In this document: one piece after another, positions 13,631 to 22,842 of the stretch
Position numbering within the stretch: position 1 is the stretch's first letter
How the letters are laid out: each line of letters starts with the position of its first letter
NCBI GenBank assembly: GCA_964536215.1
Contig: CAZHWT010000001.1
Location: 1 to 64,000, forward strand
DNA length: 64,000 bases
Source of the DNA: CAZHWT01 sp964536215
GTDB lineage: Bacteria; Patescibacteriota; CAZHWT01
Direction: 5' to 3'
The notes under the pieces: model-generated
What the model saw: only the letters and a program-made list of their open reading frames with translations
The model's database searches: none
Told to the model about the DNA's origin: nothing
Made by a program: the position numbers and the translations under genes

Positions 13631-16036
13631 ATGCTTGTACCTATTGAATGGCTAAAAGAATATGTTGATATAACGATCCCGGATTTAGAGCTGGCTAAGA
13701 AGCTGACCGATTCGGGGAGTTCGGTGGAGCGGACGCATGTCATTGGCCAGGGATTGGACGATTTGATTGTGGCGGAGGTATTGGAGGTGGCTAAGCATCC
13801 TAATGCTGACCGACTAAATGTGGCTCAAGTTAACACGGGCAAGGAGACGATTGAGGTAGTGTGCGGGGCGCTCAATCTGGCGGCCGGTCAGCACATTGTT
13901 TTTGCTCGTCCCGGAGCAAGGGTGCCGGTTAATATGCACGATGAGGCTCGCGGACCGTTTGTTTTGGAAGAAGCCAAAATTCGAGGTGTGGTTAGTCACG
14001 GCATGATTTGTTCGGTGGCTGAGTTAGGGATTGGCGAGGACCATAGCGGTATTTTGGTTTTGCCCCAGGACACTACAGTCGGTAATCCAATTACTAAAGA
14101 ACTTGGTTACCCTCAAACCGTTTTTGATATCGAAGTGACGACTAACCGATCCGACCAGCTAGCTATGATTGGTCTGGCTCGCGAAGTTAGCGTGCTGACT
14201 GATACGCCATTGAATATACCAGAAGTCACCGCTGTAGCTGGGGATAATACGGTCGATTTTGCCACTTCAATCAACGCCACAACCGGCATACGACTGGCGG
14301 CTCAAGTACTGGATATTACGGTTGGACCTTCGCCCTGGTGGATGCAACAGCGACTGTACCTGAGTGGCATGCGGCCAATTAATAACGTGGTCGATATTAC
14401 CAATTATGTCATGCTGGAATATGGTCAGCCCTTACATGCCTACGATTTGAGCCAGATTGAAGGGCAGCAATTACAGATTAGGATGGCCAAGGCTAACGAA
14501 ACGGTGATTACCTTAGACAGTGTCGAACGAACACTAACTTCTGAAATGATGGTAATTGCTGATGCTAAGAAGGTGCTGTCAGTGGCTGGGATTATGGGCG
14601 GTCAGGCAAGCATGATCGGTGAATCGAGTAAAACAATTGTTCTGGAAGCAGCGGCCTTTGATCCAGTATCCGTTCGCAAAACAGCCAACGCTTTAGCTCT
14701 GCGCAGCGAGGCGTCTAAGCGATTTGAGCGAGGTGTTGACCCAGAAACTAGTTTGCAGGCTCTCAATCGGGCCATTGAGCTACTGCAAAAATATGCCTCC
14801 GCCTCCGTGCGAAGCGTTGTGTCTGATACCTATCCTGTCGCCCCCGAAGCCAAGACTGTTTCCTTGTCGCAGCAGAAGTTAAACCAATACTTGGGTAAAT
14901 GTTTTGACCTCGCCCAAGCCGAAAAAATCTTGCAAGCGTTAGGATTTGAGGCTGCAAAGCAGACAAAAAGCGCCCAGCGTCCAGTTTCAAGCGTCCAGAA
15001 ACAATCTCCAGCAATGCTGACAGTCTCGGTGCCTAGTTGGCGACTGCGCGACGTAGAGGAAGATGTGGATTTGATAGAAGAAGTTGTCCGAATGGTGGGG
15101 TATAGCTCCTTGCCGATCACTTTGCCAGCTGGTCCATTACCAGGTCATTTGGTAAATCGAACTTATACTAATCGAATGGTGGTTAAACGGCTGCTTAGTC
15201 AGGCGGGTTGGAGTGAAGCCTTGACTAATTCTTTGACCAATCAGGCTGAAACAAATGGGGTAGCGGCGCTAGCGATTGCCAATCCGTTGTCTTCAGAATG
15301 GACACACATGCGCCAATCGGTCTTGCCAGGGCTGTTAGAGGTGGCCCAGCGCAACAGCAGGCACGGTGATGTGCGGCTATTCGAGCTGTCGACGGTCTAT
15401 CAACCTCAGAAGCAAGGTTTGCCAGCCGAAGAATGGAATTTGGGGCTGGTTCTCAATACTGCTGATGCAGTTGAAGCTAATTTTGTGTCTGTCAAAGGGA
15501 TTATTGAAGAAGTCTTGGCTCAATTAGGAATTGAACCAAATTTGATTACCTATGTTTTAGCTAAGCAGGCCAATACATCTTCAGATATGTCTAACACTGC
15601 AGCTATTCAGTTGAACGATAAGCTGATTGGATTTGTGGGCCCACTGACCGATCAGGCGGCCAACTCCTTGGATTTGCAGAGCAGCGCAATCATAGCCGAA
15701 GTAAGGCTGACCGATCTATTTACTTTAGCTCAGCCAAAGCAGTTTGTGCCTCTACCAAAATATCCAGCAGTAGAAGAAGATTTATCGCTATTGGTAGATG
15801 AAACAAAGCAGCTAGGGCCAGTCCTCGAGCAGATTGCGTCCAGCCAGCCGTTCGTTGAAACTATTGCCGTAGTGGAAGTGTATCGCCACCCATCGCTAGG
15901 CGAGCACAAAAAATCTCCGCTCATTCACCTTGCCTACCGCAAGCCAGATGGAACATTATCAGCTAATGAGGTGGCCGAAGTCCGCCAGCACATTATCGCC
16001 ACATTAACCAAGGAGGATATTCATGTCAGAGAGTAA
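13631..16036 (+). CDS. pheT: phenylalanyl-tRNA synthetase beta subunit
   Basis: 801 residues, full length. The tRNA-binding OB domain is at about 40-155 (VAEVLEVAKHPNADRLNVAQV), followed by the B3/B4 editing domain (INNVVDITNYVMLEYGQPLHA), B5 (SLSQQKLNQYLGKCFDLAQAE), the catalytic-like core and a C-terminal anticodon-binding fold (FPR-like, KYPAVEEDLSLLVDE). Between B5 strands, residues about 447-460 (SAQRPVSSVQKQS) are encoded by a copy of the GCGTCCA intergenic repeat, in a different frame from the copy in tig. The last codons overlap manC. Confidence 0.97.
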   Translation: MLVPIEWLKEYVDITIPDLELAKKLTDSGSSVERTHVIGQGLDDLIVAEVLEVAKHPNADRLNVAQVNTGKETIEVVCGALNLAAGQHIVFARPGARVPVNMHDEARGPFVLEEAKIRGVVSHGMICSVAELGIGEDHSGILVLPQDTTVGNPITKELGYPQTVFDIEVTTNRSDQLAMIGLAREVSVLTDTPLNIPEVTAVAGDNTVDFATSINATTGIRLAAQVLDITVGPSPWWMQQRLYLSGMRPINNVVDITNYVMLEYGQPLHAYDLSQIEGQQLQIRMAKANETVITLDSVERTLTSEMMVIADAKKVLSVAGIMGGQASMIGESSKTIVLEAAAFDPVSVRKTANALALRSEASKRFERGVDPETSLQALNRAIELLQKYASASVRSVVSDTYPVAPEAKTVSLSQQKLNQYLGKCFDLAQAEKILQALGFEAAKQTKSAQRPVSSVQKQSPAMLTVSVPSWRLRDVEEDVDLIEEVVRMVGYSSLPITLPAGPLPGHLVNRTYTNRMVVKRLLSQAGWSEALTNSLTNQAETNGVAALAIANPLSSEWTHMRQSVLPGLLEVAQRNSRHGDVRLFELSTVYQPQKQGLPAEEWNLGLVLNTADAVEANFVSVKGIIEEVLAQLGIEPNLITYVLAKQANTSSDMSNTAAIQLNDKLIGFVGPLTDQAANSLDLQSSAIIAEVRLTDLFTLAQPKQFVPLPKYPAVEEDLSLLVDETKQLGPVLEQIASSQPFVETIAVVEVYRHPSLGEHKKSPLIHLAYRKPDGTLSANEVAEVRQHIIATLTKEDIHVRE

Positions 16037-17135
16037 GTCTCATACCCGCCCGTTAAAAATTGCCATTTTCGTGGGAGGATCTGGTACCCGATTGTGGCCC
16101 ATGAGCCGAAAATCTTTCCCTAAGCAATTCCAGAAAATTGTAGGAGAGAAGACAATGTTCCAACAGATGATTGACCACGTTTTAGCTGGCTACTCTCCAG
16201 ACGACATCTTTATCTCGACCGCTAAAGAATACGTCGACGAAGTAATCCTGCAGGCGCCAATGCTTAACCCGGATCATATCATCGCTGAGCCAATGCTGCG
16301 CGACACTACGGCGGCCGTTGGCTATGCGGCTGTTCATATTGCCAAACGCTTCCCGGACAGTCTTATGGCGACTATATGGGGCGGCGACCACCTGGTTCGT
16401 AATCGGGCTAACTTTATAAAATCTTTTGATACGGCCCATACGTTAGTAGAGAAAGAAAACGTGACGGTGCAGATAAACGTCCGGCCCACTTCTCCTAGCA
16501 CCGCACTTGGCTATGTTGAAGTTGGGACTCCGGCCTTTGCCGAATATGGCAAGAATATCTACCATTTTATTCGCCAGGTAGAAAAGCCCGATGCAGCTAC
16601 CGCCCGAACATTTTTGTCATCGGTCAATTATTTATGGCACTCTGGCTATCGGGTTTGGGACCTTCAGACGCTGATGCAATTGTACAAACAGCATGTGCCC
16701 GAGACGTACCAGGCTTTAATGAACATCAAGGCAGCGTTGGATACCGATCACGAGTCGGAAACAGTGGCCGAAGAGTATAGCAAGATTGTTAAAAAGTCGA
16801 TTGATTACACTATTTTTGAGCACTTGGATCCAGATGGGCAGGCAGTCATAGCAGCTGACCTGGGCTGGAATGATATTGGCACTTGGCAGGTTCTGCATGA
16901 TGAGCTAGCTGATAAAGTGACCGATAATGTTACGCAGGGCCAAACTGTTTTAATTGATACTGAAGGTAGTTTGGTCTATGGCCAAGCCAACAAAATAGTC
17001 GCCGTGGTTGGCATGGAAGACGTTGTTGTCGTTGACACTGACGACGCTTTGCTGGTTATTCCCAAAGATCGAGCCAGCGAAGTTAAGCTAGTCATTGAAG
17101 AGTTGAAAGAAAAAAAACTGGACAGGTATTTGTAA
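16023..17135 (+). CDS. manC: mannose-1-phosphate guanylyltransferase
   Basis: It makes GDP-mannose from mannose-1-phosphate and GTP for glycan synthesis. The nucleotide-binding signature GGSGTRLWPMSRKSFPKQF is at residues 18-36; WGGDHLVRN matches the family's metal-site segment, and VEKPDAATA is the typical E-K-P segment. At 370 residues it has only the nucleotidyltransferase part, without the phosphomannose-isomerase domain of bifunctional enzymes. The start overlaps pheT by 14 bases behind AAGGAGG, so it is coupled to pheT. Confidence 0.93.
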   Translation: MSESKSHTRPLKIAIFVGGSGTRLWPMSRKSFPKQFQKIVGEKTMFQQMIDHVLAGYSPDDIFISTAKEYVDEVILQAPMLNPDHIIAEPMLRDTTAAVGYAAVHIAKRFPDSLMATIWGGDHLVRNRANFIKSFDTAHTLVEKENVTVQINVRPTSPSTALGYVEVGTPAFAEYGKNIYHFIRQVEKPDAATARTFLSSVNYLWHSGYRVWDLQTLMQLYKQHVPETYQALMNIKAALDTDHESETVAEEYSKIVKKSIDYTIFEHLDPDGQAVIAADLGWNDIGTWQVLHDELADKVTDNVTQGQTVLIDTEGSLVYGQANKIVAVVGMEDVVVVDTDDALLVIPKDRASEVKLVIEELKEKKLDRYL

Positions 17136-17177
17136 TACTTCCAATATTTTCTGTCTGACTCAATAAGCTCTGCATCT

Positions 17178-17209
17178 GCATAAATGGCTATTTAAATAGC
17201 CATTTATGC
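17178..17209. terminator. perfect 32-base palindrome between convergent genes
   Basis: GCATAAATGGCTATTT is followed directly by its exact reverse complement. There is no T tract on either side, but its position between manC and the convergent PBP gene suggests a bidirectional transcription end or mRNA-stabilising hairpin. Confidence 0.55.
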
Positions 17210-17329
17210 CAACATTCCCAATAAAGAGGTTGTAGTTAATAAAATTAGACCATCTAGATGGAAGCGGTTGAATCCATTCACCTAGCAGATGGAAGCAGAA
17301 AGTGGTTTTGTCGAGGGCGACTGGATGTT

Positions 17330-19996
17330 CTAACGGGCAGGAAGAGCCTGGATGCGGGGAGCGAGACTGATTGGCCAGCTAGTGGGCGCTGGTAGGGCAC
17401 TCATTGGTTGAGGATTGGCTCCGACACTGCCTTCGCCGCCAAAGTTAATAGTGATAGAAGCGGAGCCTTCATTGCCGTTGGAATCAATGGCCTTTACACC
17501 CACCGTATGACTACCGCTCGTGCTCTTGGGTAAATTATACGTGTACTCATAGGGTATGGAGGTTGTAGAGCTGACCGGCACGTCATCTAGCAAGAACGTA
17601 ACTTTGGTAATGACGCCGGCTGAAGCAACGTTTGCTTTAACGGTAAACTTGGTACCAACCCGCTGCCCGTTGGTAGGAGAGGTAATAGTAACGGTTGGGA
17701 CATCGCCGGCCGTGTGGTACAAGGTTGACGTTTCGGTTGGACATCCCCATGGTGCGCCTTGTTTCTGCATCCATTCGTTAGTGTACGATTGCCAGGCAGC
17801 TACTGGCTCTTCCAGTTGGGTGCAGACGACTGTTTGAGCATTGCCAGTGGCAATTGTGGCAGAGTTGGCTAGCTTGCCATTATCCTTATCTATCTGAACC
17901 TGTTTAGAGAAGGTGTCGACTTGGGTTGGCTCGGTGCCAGCGACAAAGATTTCTTTCTTGGTCTTAGAGTAGGGGCCAGGTAGCATGCCAGATATAGCGT
18001 CAATTGTTACCTCGGTAATGCCTGATGGCCGCTTAAATTGCTCAACCGGAGTCCCATCCAGAGCTCGCTTCATAAAGCCGTTCCAGATTGGCGTAGCTCC
18101 GGTGGAACCTTGAATACCGTTCATAGGCGTACGGTCAAAGTTTCCTACCCATACAGCTGTGGACAGCGAAGGCGTGTAGCCAATCGTCCAGGCGTCCCAG
18201 TTTTCGTCGGTGGTACCAGTTTTGACGGCAGCTGGACGGCCGATTTCCAGCTTGTTATGGGCGCCAAATAAGCGTTGACGGGCAGCATTATCCGATAAAA
18301 TATTCGACAGCAAGTAAACATATTTAGAGTCCACAACCTTCTTGCCTTCGCCGGGCTTGTATTCGTCGAGTACTTTGCCTGACGGATCTTCTACCTTAAG
18401 AATAGCAGTTAACGGTTGCTGCACCCCTTGATTGGCAAAGGTGGAGTACACTTGGGCCATGTCAAACGGAGTGGCTTCGGCTGAACCTAGGGCTAAAGAC
18501 AACCCGTACGTTTTAGGATCGTTCATTGAAGTGATGCCTAGCTTGTGAGCCAGGTCCAACATGTTATCTATACCTACCATGCCCAACATCTTAACGGCCG
18601 GAATGTTGCGGGAGTTAGACAGAGCAACTCTGGGTTGCAATGGTCCCCAGAAGTTGTTGGTGGAGTTGCCCGGACAATACGGTGGTTCGCCGCCAAAACA
18701 AGTGGGCACATCGCCCAGATAAGTACCCAAAGTATACCCTTTGGTAAAAGCGGTCAGGTAGGTAATTGGTTTGATTGATGAGCCGGGTTGACGCGGACGC
18801 TGAATGACGTCTACCTGCCCCTGGTGTTCAGTATCGTTAAAATCTTCGGAACCGACGTAGGCTAAAATTTCGCCAGTTTTGGGGTCAGAGGCGATGAGGC
18901 CGGCATTGCTGGCATTAGCCTTAGCTTTAGCCAGATTGGCGATCTGCTTTTTTACTTCTTCCTCGGCGATGACCTGTTTATCATAGTCTAACGTGGTGGT
19001 AATTTTAAGGCCGCCTTGCTCGACCGTCTTGGTGCCGTACTGAGCCTCGAGTAGCTGGCGGACATACATAACAAAGTGCGGCGCCTTTATATTGTTGGTT
19101 CGACCATTAACAAAGGCTAACTCCTGCTTCTCAGCTTCTTCTTTTTGTTTAGCCGTAATTTTGCCTTTATCTTCCATCTGGTCAAGCACATAGTGCTGGC
19201 GACCGTAGGCCGCATCGGGATTAGTGAATGGATTGTAGCGAGTCGGGGACTGCAACATACCAGCCAGCAGGGCCGCTTCCGGCAGCTTTAACTCTTTGGC
19301 CGTCTTTCCAAAGTAATGATGAGCTGCAGCCTCGATGCCATAGGCGGTGCCACCGTAGGGCATTTCGTTGAGATAGATTTGCAGAATGTCGTCTTTAGAG
19401 TACTTGCGCTCAATCTGGATGGCCAGGATAAGTTCTTTTATTTTACGAATGGGCGTCTGCCGAGCGTCTTCCAAAATAACGTTCTTAACTAGCTGTTGAG
19501 TAATCGTCGAACCGCCACCTTCAATAGAGCGGCTGGTAATATCTTTAAACAGGGCCATTAGGATGCCTTTAACGTCAAAGCCTTGGTGCTGGTAAAAGCT
19601 AGCATCCTCTGCGGCAATGGTAGCGTCTTTGACCTCTTTGGGAATATCTTCCAACTTAAGCAGCGTCCGGTCATGTTCGCCGTCGTAAATATCGTAGAGT
19701 AATTTGCCATTACGATCATAAATTTTGGTCGACTGAGCTACTTCGCGCTGCGTCAGTTTGTCTGGCGAAGGCAGATCTCGAGAAAAATAGGCAAAGACAC
19801 CAATAACGCCAATGGTCATAGTAATGGCCATTATTAGGGCGACTGTGGCTGTAATTGTGAGAAAGCGGGCTCGGCGAGTTCGCTGGCGAGACTTAACGGC
19901 AGCCGAGCGACGACGCACCGCACCAGTAGTAGACAGGGTACTTAATCGGCGGCGGCGTTTTGGCATAAGAGAAGTGATAAAAGAGGGGAGAGTCAT
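17330..19996 (-). CDS. class A penicillin-binding protein (PBP1A-like)
   Basis: A bifunctional peptidoglycan synthase. A basic cytoplasmic tail (about 1-50) and one membrane anchor precede the GT51 glycosyltransferase (AAEDASFYQHQGFD with the catalytic Glu, GGSTITQQLVKN, IERKYSKDDILQIYLNE). The transpeptidase has SSIK (in RQPGSSIKPI), SNSRN and KTGTTDENWDAW. The last 120 residues hold an Ig-like domain (TITSPTNGQRVGTKF...TINF), probably wall-facing, and a Pro/Ser tail. The start is taken at ATG 19996 because an upstream TTG (20017) lies within three bases of the -10 box and would not be transcribed. Confidence 0.95.
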   Translation of the reverse strand: MTLPSFITSLMPKRRRRLSTLSTTGAVRRRSAAVKSRQRTRRARFLTITATVALIMAITMTIGVIGVFAYFSRDLPSPDKLTQREVAQSTKIYDRNGKLLYDIYDGEHDRTLLKLEDIPKEVKDATIAAEDASFYQHQGFDVKGILMALFKDITSRSIEGGGSTITQQLVKNVILEDARQTPIRKIKELILAIQIERKYSKDDILQIYLNEMPYGGTAYGIEAAAHHYFGKTAKELKLPEAALLAGMLQSPTRYNPFTNPDAAYGRQHYVLDQMEDKGKITAKQKEEAEKQELAFVNGRTNNIKAPHFVMYVRQLLEAQYGTKTVEQGGLKITTTLDYDKQVIAEEEVKKQIANLAKAKANASNAGLIASDPKTGEILAYVGSEDFNDTEHQGQVDVIQRPRQPGSSIKPITYLTAFTKGYTLGTYLGDVPTCFGGEPPYCPGNSTNNFWGPLQPRVALSNSRNIPAVKMLGMVGIDNMLDLAHKLGITSMNDPKTYGLSLALGSAEATPFDMAQVYSTFANQGVQQPLTAILKVEDPSGKVLDEYKPGEGKKVVDSKYVYLLSNILSDNAARQRLFGAHNKLEIGRPAAVKTGTTDENWDAWTIGYTPSLSTAVWVGNFDRTPMNGIQGSTGATPIWNGFMKRALDGTPVEQFKRPSGITEVTIDAISGMLPGPYSKTKKEIFVAGTEPTQVDTFSKQVQIDKDNGKLANSATIATGNAQTVVCTQLEEPVAAWQSYTNEWMQKQGAPWGCPTETSTLYHTAGDVPTVTITSPTNGQRVGTKFTVKANVASAGVITKVTFLLDDVPVSSTTSIPYEYTYNLPKSTSGSHTVGVKAIDSNGNEGSASITINFGGEGSVGANPQPMSALPAPTSWPISLAPRIQALPAR

Positions 19997-20018
19997 GCGA
20001 TAAAGTGAAACAGACAAT

Positions 20019-20054
20019 ATTATATCATAGTGGTGGGATTATCTGTGATATAAT
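20019..20054. promoter_or_regulatory. divergent extended -10 promoters
   Basis: ATTATATCA (20019-20027, read TGATATAAT on the minus strand) and TGATATAAT (20046-20054, plus strand) are mirror images. Each is an extended -10 (TGnTATAAT). The minus copy serves the PBP gene, with a leader of about 15 bases; the plus copy points to tyrS. Confidence 0.7.
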
Positions 20055-20257
20055 AGAGGAAATTGAATGGCGAGTACAAAGCTGGACAGCTTTCAAAATG
20101 CGGAAATAGAAATTTGAAATACGAAACAAATCCGAAGAGCAAATATCAAAGCAGCACTAATTTTTCTGGTATCTGATTTTAAGTTTGTTTCGCATCTCAT
20201 ATTTCGACATTTCGTTTTTCGCTTTACCCTCTCCGCTTTGTGCTCAGGTTCTATACT

Positions 20258-21469
20258 ATGCCAAATACCAATCACCACCAATTAATAACTCGGGCCATTG
20301 ATACGATTTTACCTACCCCGGCCGCTTTTGAGCAATTGCTGGATAAAGCGGAAGCCGAAGGTCGCCAACTGCGCGGGTATTACGGGATTGATCCGACATC
20401 ACCTCATTTACACATTGGCCATACTGTCGGCATGAATGCTTTAGCGCGCTTTCAACAGGCCGGACATAAGGCTATTTTGCTGATTGGTGATTTTACCGGT
20501 AGATTAGGGGATCCGGACAAGCTATCCATCCGCCAGCCATTAACCAAGGAACAGGTTGAGGCTAACATGGCTACCTACCTAGAGCAGGTTGGAACTATTT
20601 TGGATTTTGACGGCGATAACCCAGTGGAGGTGCGTTACAACTCGGAGTGGAGCGACACCATGCGCTTTGAGGAGATTGTAAAGCTGGCGGCACACTTTAC
20701 GGTTCAGCAGATGTTAGAGCGGGATATGTTTCAGCGGCGAATTGAGGAGCAGCGGCCAATTTCACTGTCCGAATTCTTTTATCCGTTAATGCAAGGGTAT
20801 GACGCAGTGGCTTTAGAGGCCGACGTACAATTTGGGGGTACTGATCAGATTTTTAATATGCTGGCTGGCCGGACACTTAATCGTGTTTTGGCCGATCGGG
20901 AGATGATGGTAGTAGCCGTACCACTGCTAGCGGATGGTAATGGGGTTAAAATTGGCAAAACCATGGGTAACGCTATTAATATTGATAATCCGCCTAATGA
21001 ACTGTACGGCCAGATGATGAGCTTGCCGGACGAAGTAATTGTGCCGGGCCTGACATTACTAACCGAGGCACCTGAAGATGAGATCGCTCAAACAGCTACC
21101 AGATTAAAGGCTGGCGATAATCCCATGGCGGCCAAAAAGCGGCTGGCCTGGCTGATTATTGAGAAGTATCATGGCCAGTCATCGGCGGATAGCGCTCAGT
21201 CTCATTTTGAGCATACTGTTCAGGGCGGATCTGCTCCTGAACAAATTGAGGACCGAGTTTTGGATCGGGCTGATTGGGATATTGTTGATCTACTGGTAGA
21301 GCTTGGACTGACTGATAGCAAAGCCCAAGCCCGGCGGTTGTTTGAGCAGGGTGGCATTGAAGTGGACGAGCAACGCCTAACCGAGCGGCAAGTGCATATT
21401 GATGATAAAATTCTGTTGAAGGTAGGGAAGAGGACTTATCTGAATGTGCACGTGTCTAGGGAAGCGTAA
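20258..21469 (+). CDS. tyrS: tyrosyl-tRNA synthetase
   Basis: A class I enzyme charging tRNA-Tyr. GIDPTSPHLHIGH contains the HIGH motif, KIGKTMGN the KMSKS equivalent, and QFGGTDQIFNMLAGR the tyrosine-site region. The C-terminal 60 residues form an S4 RNA-binding domain (VDLLVELGLTDSKAQARRLFEQGGI). The ATG at 20258 is preferred to the GTG at 20240, because TATACT directly precedes the ATG and the 18 bases before it do not look coding. The 200-base leader from the upstream promoter carries GAAATACGAAACAAATC-type repeats; no T-box signature was recognised. Confidence 0.95.
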   Translation: MPNTNHHQLITRAIDTILPTPAAFEQLLDKAEAEGRQLRGYYGIDPTSPHLHIGHTVGMNALARFQQAGHKAILLIGDFTGRLGDPDKLSIRQPLTKEQVEANMATYLEQVGTILDFDGDNPVEVRYNSEWSDTMRFEEIVKLAAHFTVQQMLERDMFQRRIEEQRPISLSEFFYPLMQGYDAVALEADVQFGGTDQIFNMLAGRTLNRVLADREMMVVAVPLLADGNGVKIGKTMGNAINIDNPPNELYGQMMSLPDEVIVPGLTLLTEAPEDEIAQTATRLKAGDNPMAAKKRLAWLIIEKYHGQSSADSAQSHFEHTVQGGSAPEQIEDRVLDRADWDIVDLLVELGLTDSKAQARRLFEQGGIEVDEQRLTERQVHIDDKILLKVGKRTYLNVHVSREA

Positions 21470-21705
21470 AACTTAGAGCTGAGAGCGTAAAGCCACAATG
21501 CAAAGTAACTAAAATAAGAATTTAGAAAATCGAAATACGAATCAACCTCGAAATCAGAATATTTAAATGAAAATGTCACATTATACTGTTCGTTTTTCTC
21601 ATTTGTTTCGTATTTCAATTTTCTAGATGCTATATTTGCCAACTTTTAGCTTTGGATTTGCGCTATACATATTTGCGCTTTTAACTTGCTTGAAAGGATC
21701 TTTTT

Positions 21706-21825
21706 ATGCCATCGTCTACACCAAAACATCATCGGGTAATATTCTCAATCGTCCTAGTTATTTCTATTTTGGCGATTGTTCTCTTTTCATTGTCCCCACT
21801 ATTTATGGCTCAGAACTATCAATAG
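21706..21825 (+). CDS. small single-pass membrane protein (39 aa)
   Basis: AAAGGA lies eight bases before ATG. The product has a polar start MPSSTPKHHR, one hydrophobic helix VIFSIVLVISILAIVLFSL, and the tail SPLFMAQNYQ. A TATACAT box at about 21664 could be its -10. It sits just before the aromatic leader promoter. Unknown function. Confidence 0.5.
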   Translation: MPSSTPKHHRVIFSIVLVISILAIVLFSLSPLFMAQNYQ

Positions 21826-21880
21826 GTGGTAGCTAGGGGGTGGCAAGAAAACCTCGCTCCTCGTACCCTCGTGAATGAGT

Positions 21881-21909
21881 TTGACGCAGGTCAGAACGTC
21901 TTTTATACT
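21881..21909 (+). promoter_or_regulatory. promoter of the aromatic leader-peptide unit
   Basis: TTGACG (21881-21886), exactly 17 bases, TATACT (21904-21909). The ATG used by the leader (21916) is six bases after the -10, so it coincides with the expected transcription start. Confidence 0.82.
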
Positions 21910-21915
21910 ATGTAT

Positions 21916-21987
21916 ATGTCTCTAGTTCGACAGACAGCTTTTTGGTTTTACTTTAACCGGATTCAGTTCGCGGAGGTAAGAGTGTAG
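21916..21987 (+). CDS. aromatic-rich attenuator leader peptide (23 aa)
   Basis: The frame ATG TCT CTA GTT... reads MSLVRQTAFWFYFNRIQF then AEVRV and TAG. Six of 23 residues are aromatic, five of them clustered as FWFYF within codons 9-13, a composition like that of pheL/trpL leaders. The last codons contain GGAGG-TA-AGAGT (21972-21983), complementary to ACTCT-C-CCTCC of the terminator 5' arm. Ribosome stalling at the FWFYF codons would leave this segment free to antiterminate. It is leaderless. An ATG two codons upstream (21910) abuts the -10 and would not be transcribed. Confidence 0.72.
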   Translation: MSLVRQTAFWFYFNRIQFAEVRV

Positions 21988-22018
21988 CCTATAAGAAAAG
22001 TTAGCAATAAACGGTTTT

Positions 22019-22046
22019 AACTCTCCCTCCCGGGGGAGTTTTTTAT
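22019..22046 (+). terminator. attenuator terminator of the aromatic unit
   Basis: AACTCTCCC-TCCC-GGGGGAGTT is a nine-pair stem with one T-G pair, followed by TTTTA. Its 5' arm can pair instead with the leader segment at 21972-21983 (five plus five pairs around a small internal loop). Confidence 0.82.
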
Positions 22047-22326
22047 TGCTACGAACAATGGGGCATCCGCTTATCCGACATTCCTAACATGCCATTTTCT
22101 ATGATCACTAGGCACCCCAGGATACCCCGGTATGAGTTAGGAATTATGAATTACGAATTACGAGTTACGAGGAACGAATAAACGGACGAGTAGGCAAAAT
22201 TAAAATTGGAATAAGAGCCAAAAACAAAAAACTACTTTTGAGAGGCGGATAGGATGTTGCCCCGTTGAGAGGCGGGCAACCTCTGTCCAAGGAAGGTTGA
22301 GAGAGGAAAGGAAGGGGGAGAGGCGT

Positions 22327-22608
22327 ATGTCATACGCTGAGCTGGCAGAAGTTGGCCTATTATTAGTGGCAGCAAGCTGGCTAGGCTGGACTTACTGTCG
22401 CTGGGAGCCGGGTTGGAGGTGGCATGAGGCGCTGGCCATAGTGATCATAGAGATGCTTCTGGCTCACCGCATGGCCCAGTCGCATTCCTGGTCAGACTAT
22501 CTTACTCGGCTATTCTGGCTAAATACCACACTTTTGTTGGTGTGGCTAACACTCCGCTTGGGCCATCGCAGTGGTGCACTAGAAGGGGAAGACAATGGGG
22601 TTGATTAA
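22327..22608 (+). CDS. Trp-rich membrane protein downstream of the aromatic attenuator (93 aa)
   Basis: This short membrane protein has eight Trp and three Tyr in 93 residues. The motifs are ASWLGWTYCRWEPGWRWHEA, then a hydrophobic helix ALAIVIIEMLLAH and a second one FWLNTTLLLVWLTL. The tail is acidic. I know no family. Translation starts at ATG 22327 after the purine-rich GGGGGAGAGG. It overlaps the next gene by 14 bases. The protein makes a heavy demand on tRNA-Trp, and the leader peptide that gates it monitors aromatic tRNAs; this may be coincidence or a self-matching design. Confidence 0.68.
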   Translation: MSYAELAEVGLLLVAASWLGWTYCRWEPGWRWHEALAIVIIEMLLAHRMAQSHSWSDYLTRLFWLNTTLLLVWLTLRLGHRSGALEGEDNGVD

Positions 22609-22831
22609 CCAAATAACGTCTAAGGGACGCGAAGCTGAGGTGTTACCGCGACGACCAAGTGACCCAGCTAACGTTCAGGCGCTTTGGCGACCAGGGCAGC
22701 TTCGCTATCGGGCTATCTGCCCAGATTGCGGACTGACTCAAGCGTCGCCTTCACTCAGATCGTCCGATGCTGAGGATTGGCTTCAGGCTCACCGTATACA
22801 GTGCGGCAGTCTCAGTCCAGCCTGCGACTGA
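22595..22831 (+). CDS. zinc-ribbon-like small protein (78 aa)
   Basis: It contains CPDCGLTQ and, 23 residues after the second Cys, HRIQC: a C-x2-C...H-x3-C arrangement that could bind one zinc ion. The N-terminus is basic (SKGREAEVLPRRPS). GGGGAAG precedes the ATG, which overlaps the preceding gene by 14 bases, so the two are co-expressed. The family is not recognised; small C2HC proteins of this kind occur on mobile elements. Confidence 0.62.
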   Translation: MGLINQITSKGREAEVLPRRPSDPANVQALWRPGQLRYRAICPDCGLTQASPSLRSSDAEDWLQAHRIQCGSLSPACD

Positions 22832-22842
22832 GCTATGCCTTA

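Noticed and set aside
19997..20017. TTG start for the PBP at 20017
   Set aside because: It lies three bases after the -10 box, so it would not be part of the mRNA.
20067..20117. 16-codon frame upstream of tyrS with a GAGGA site, as a further attenuator leader
   Set aside because: Its peptide is not enriched in Tyr or any amino acid, and no competing terminator was found before tyrS.
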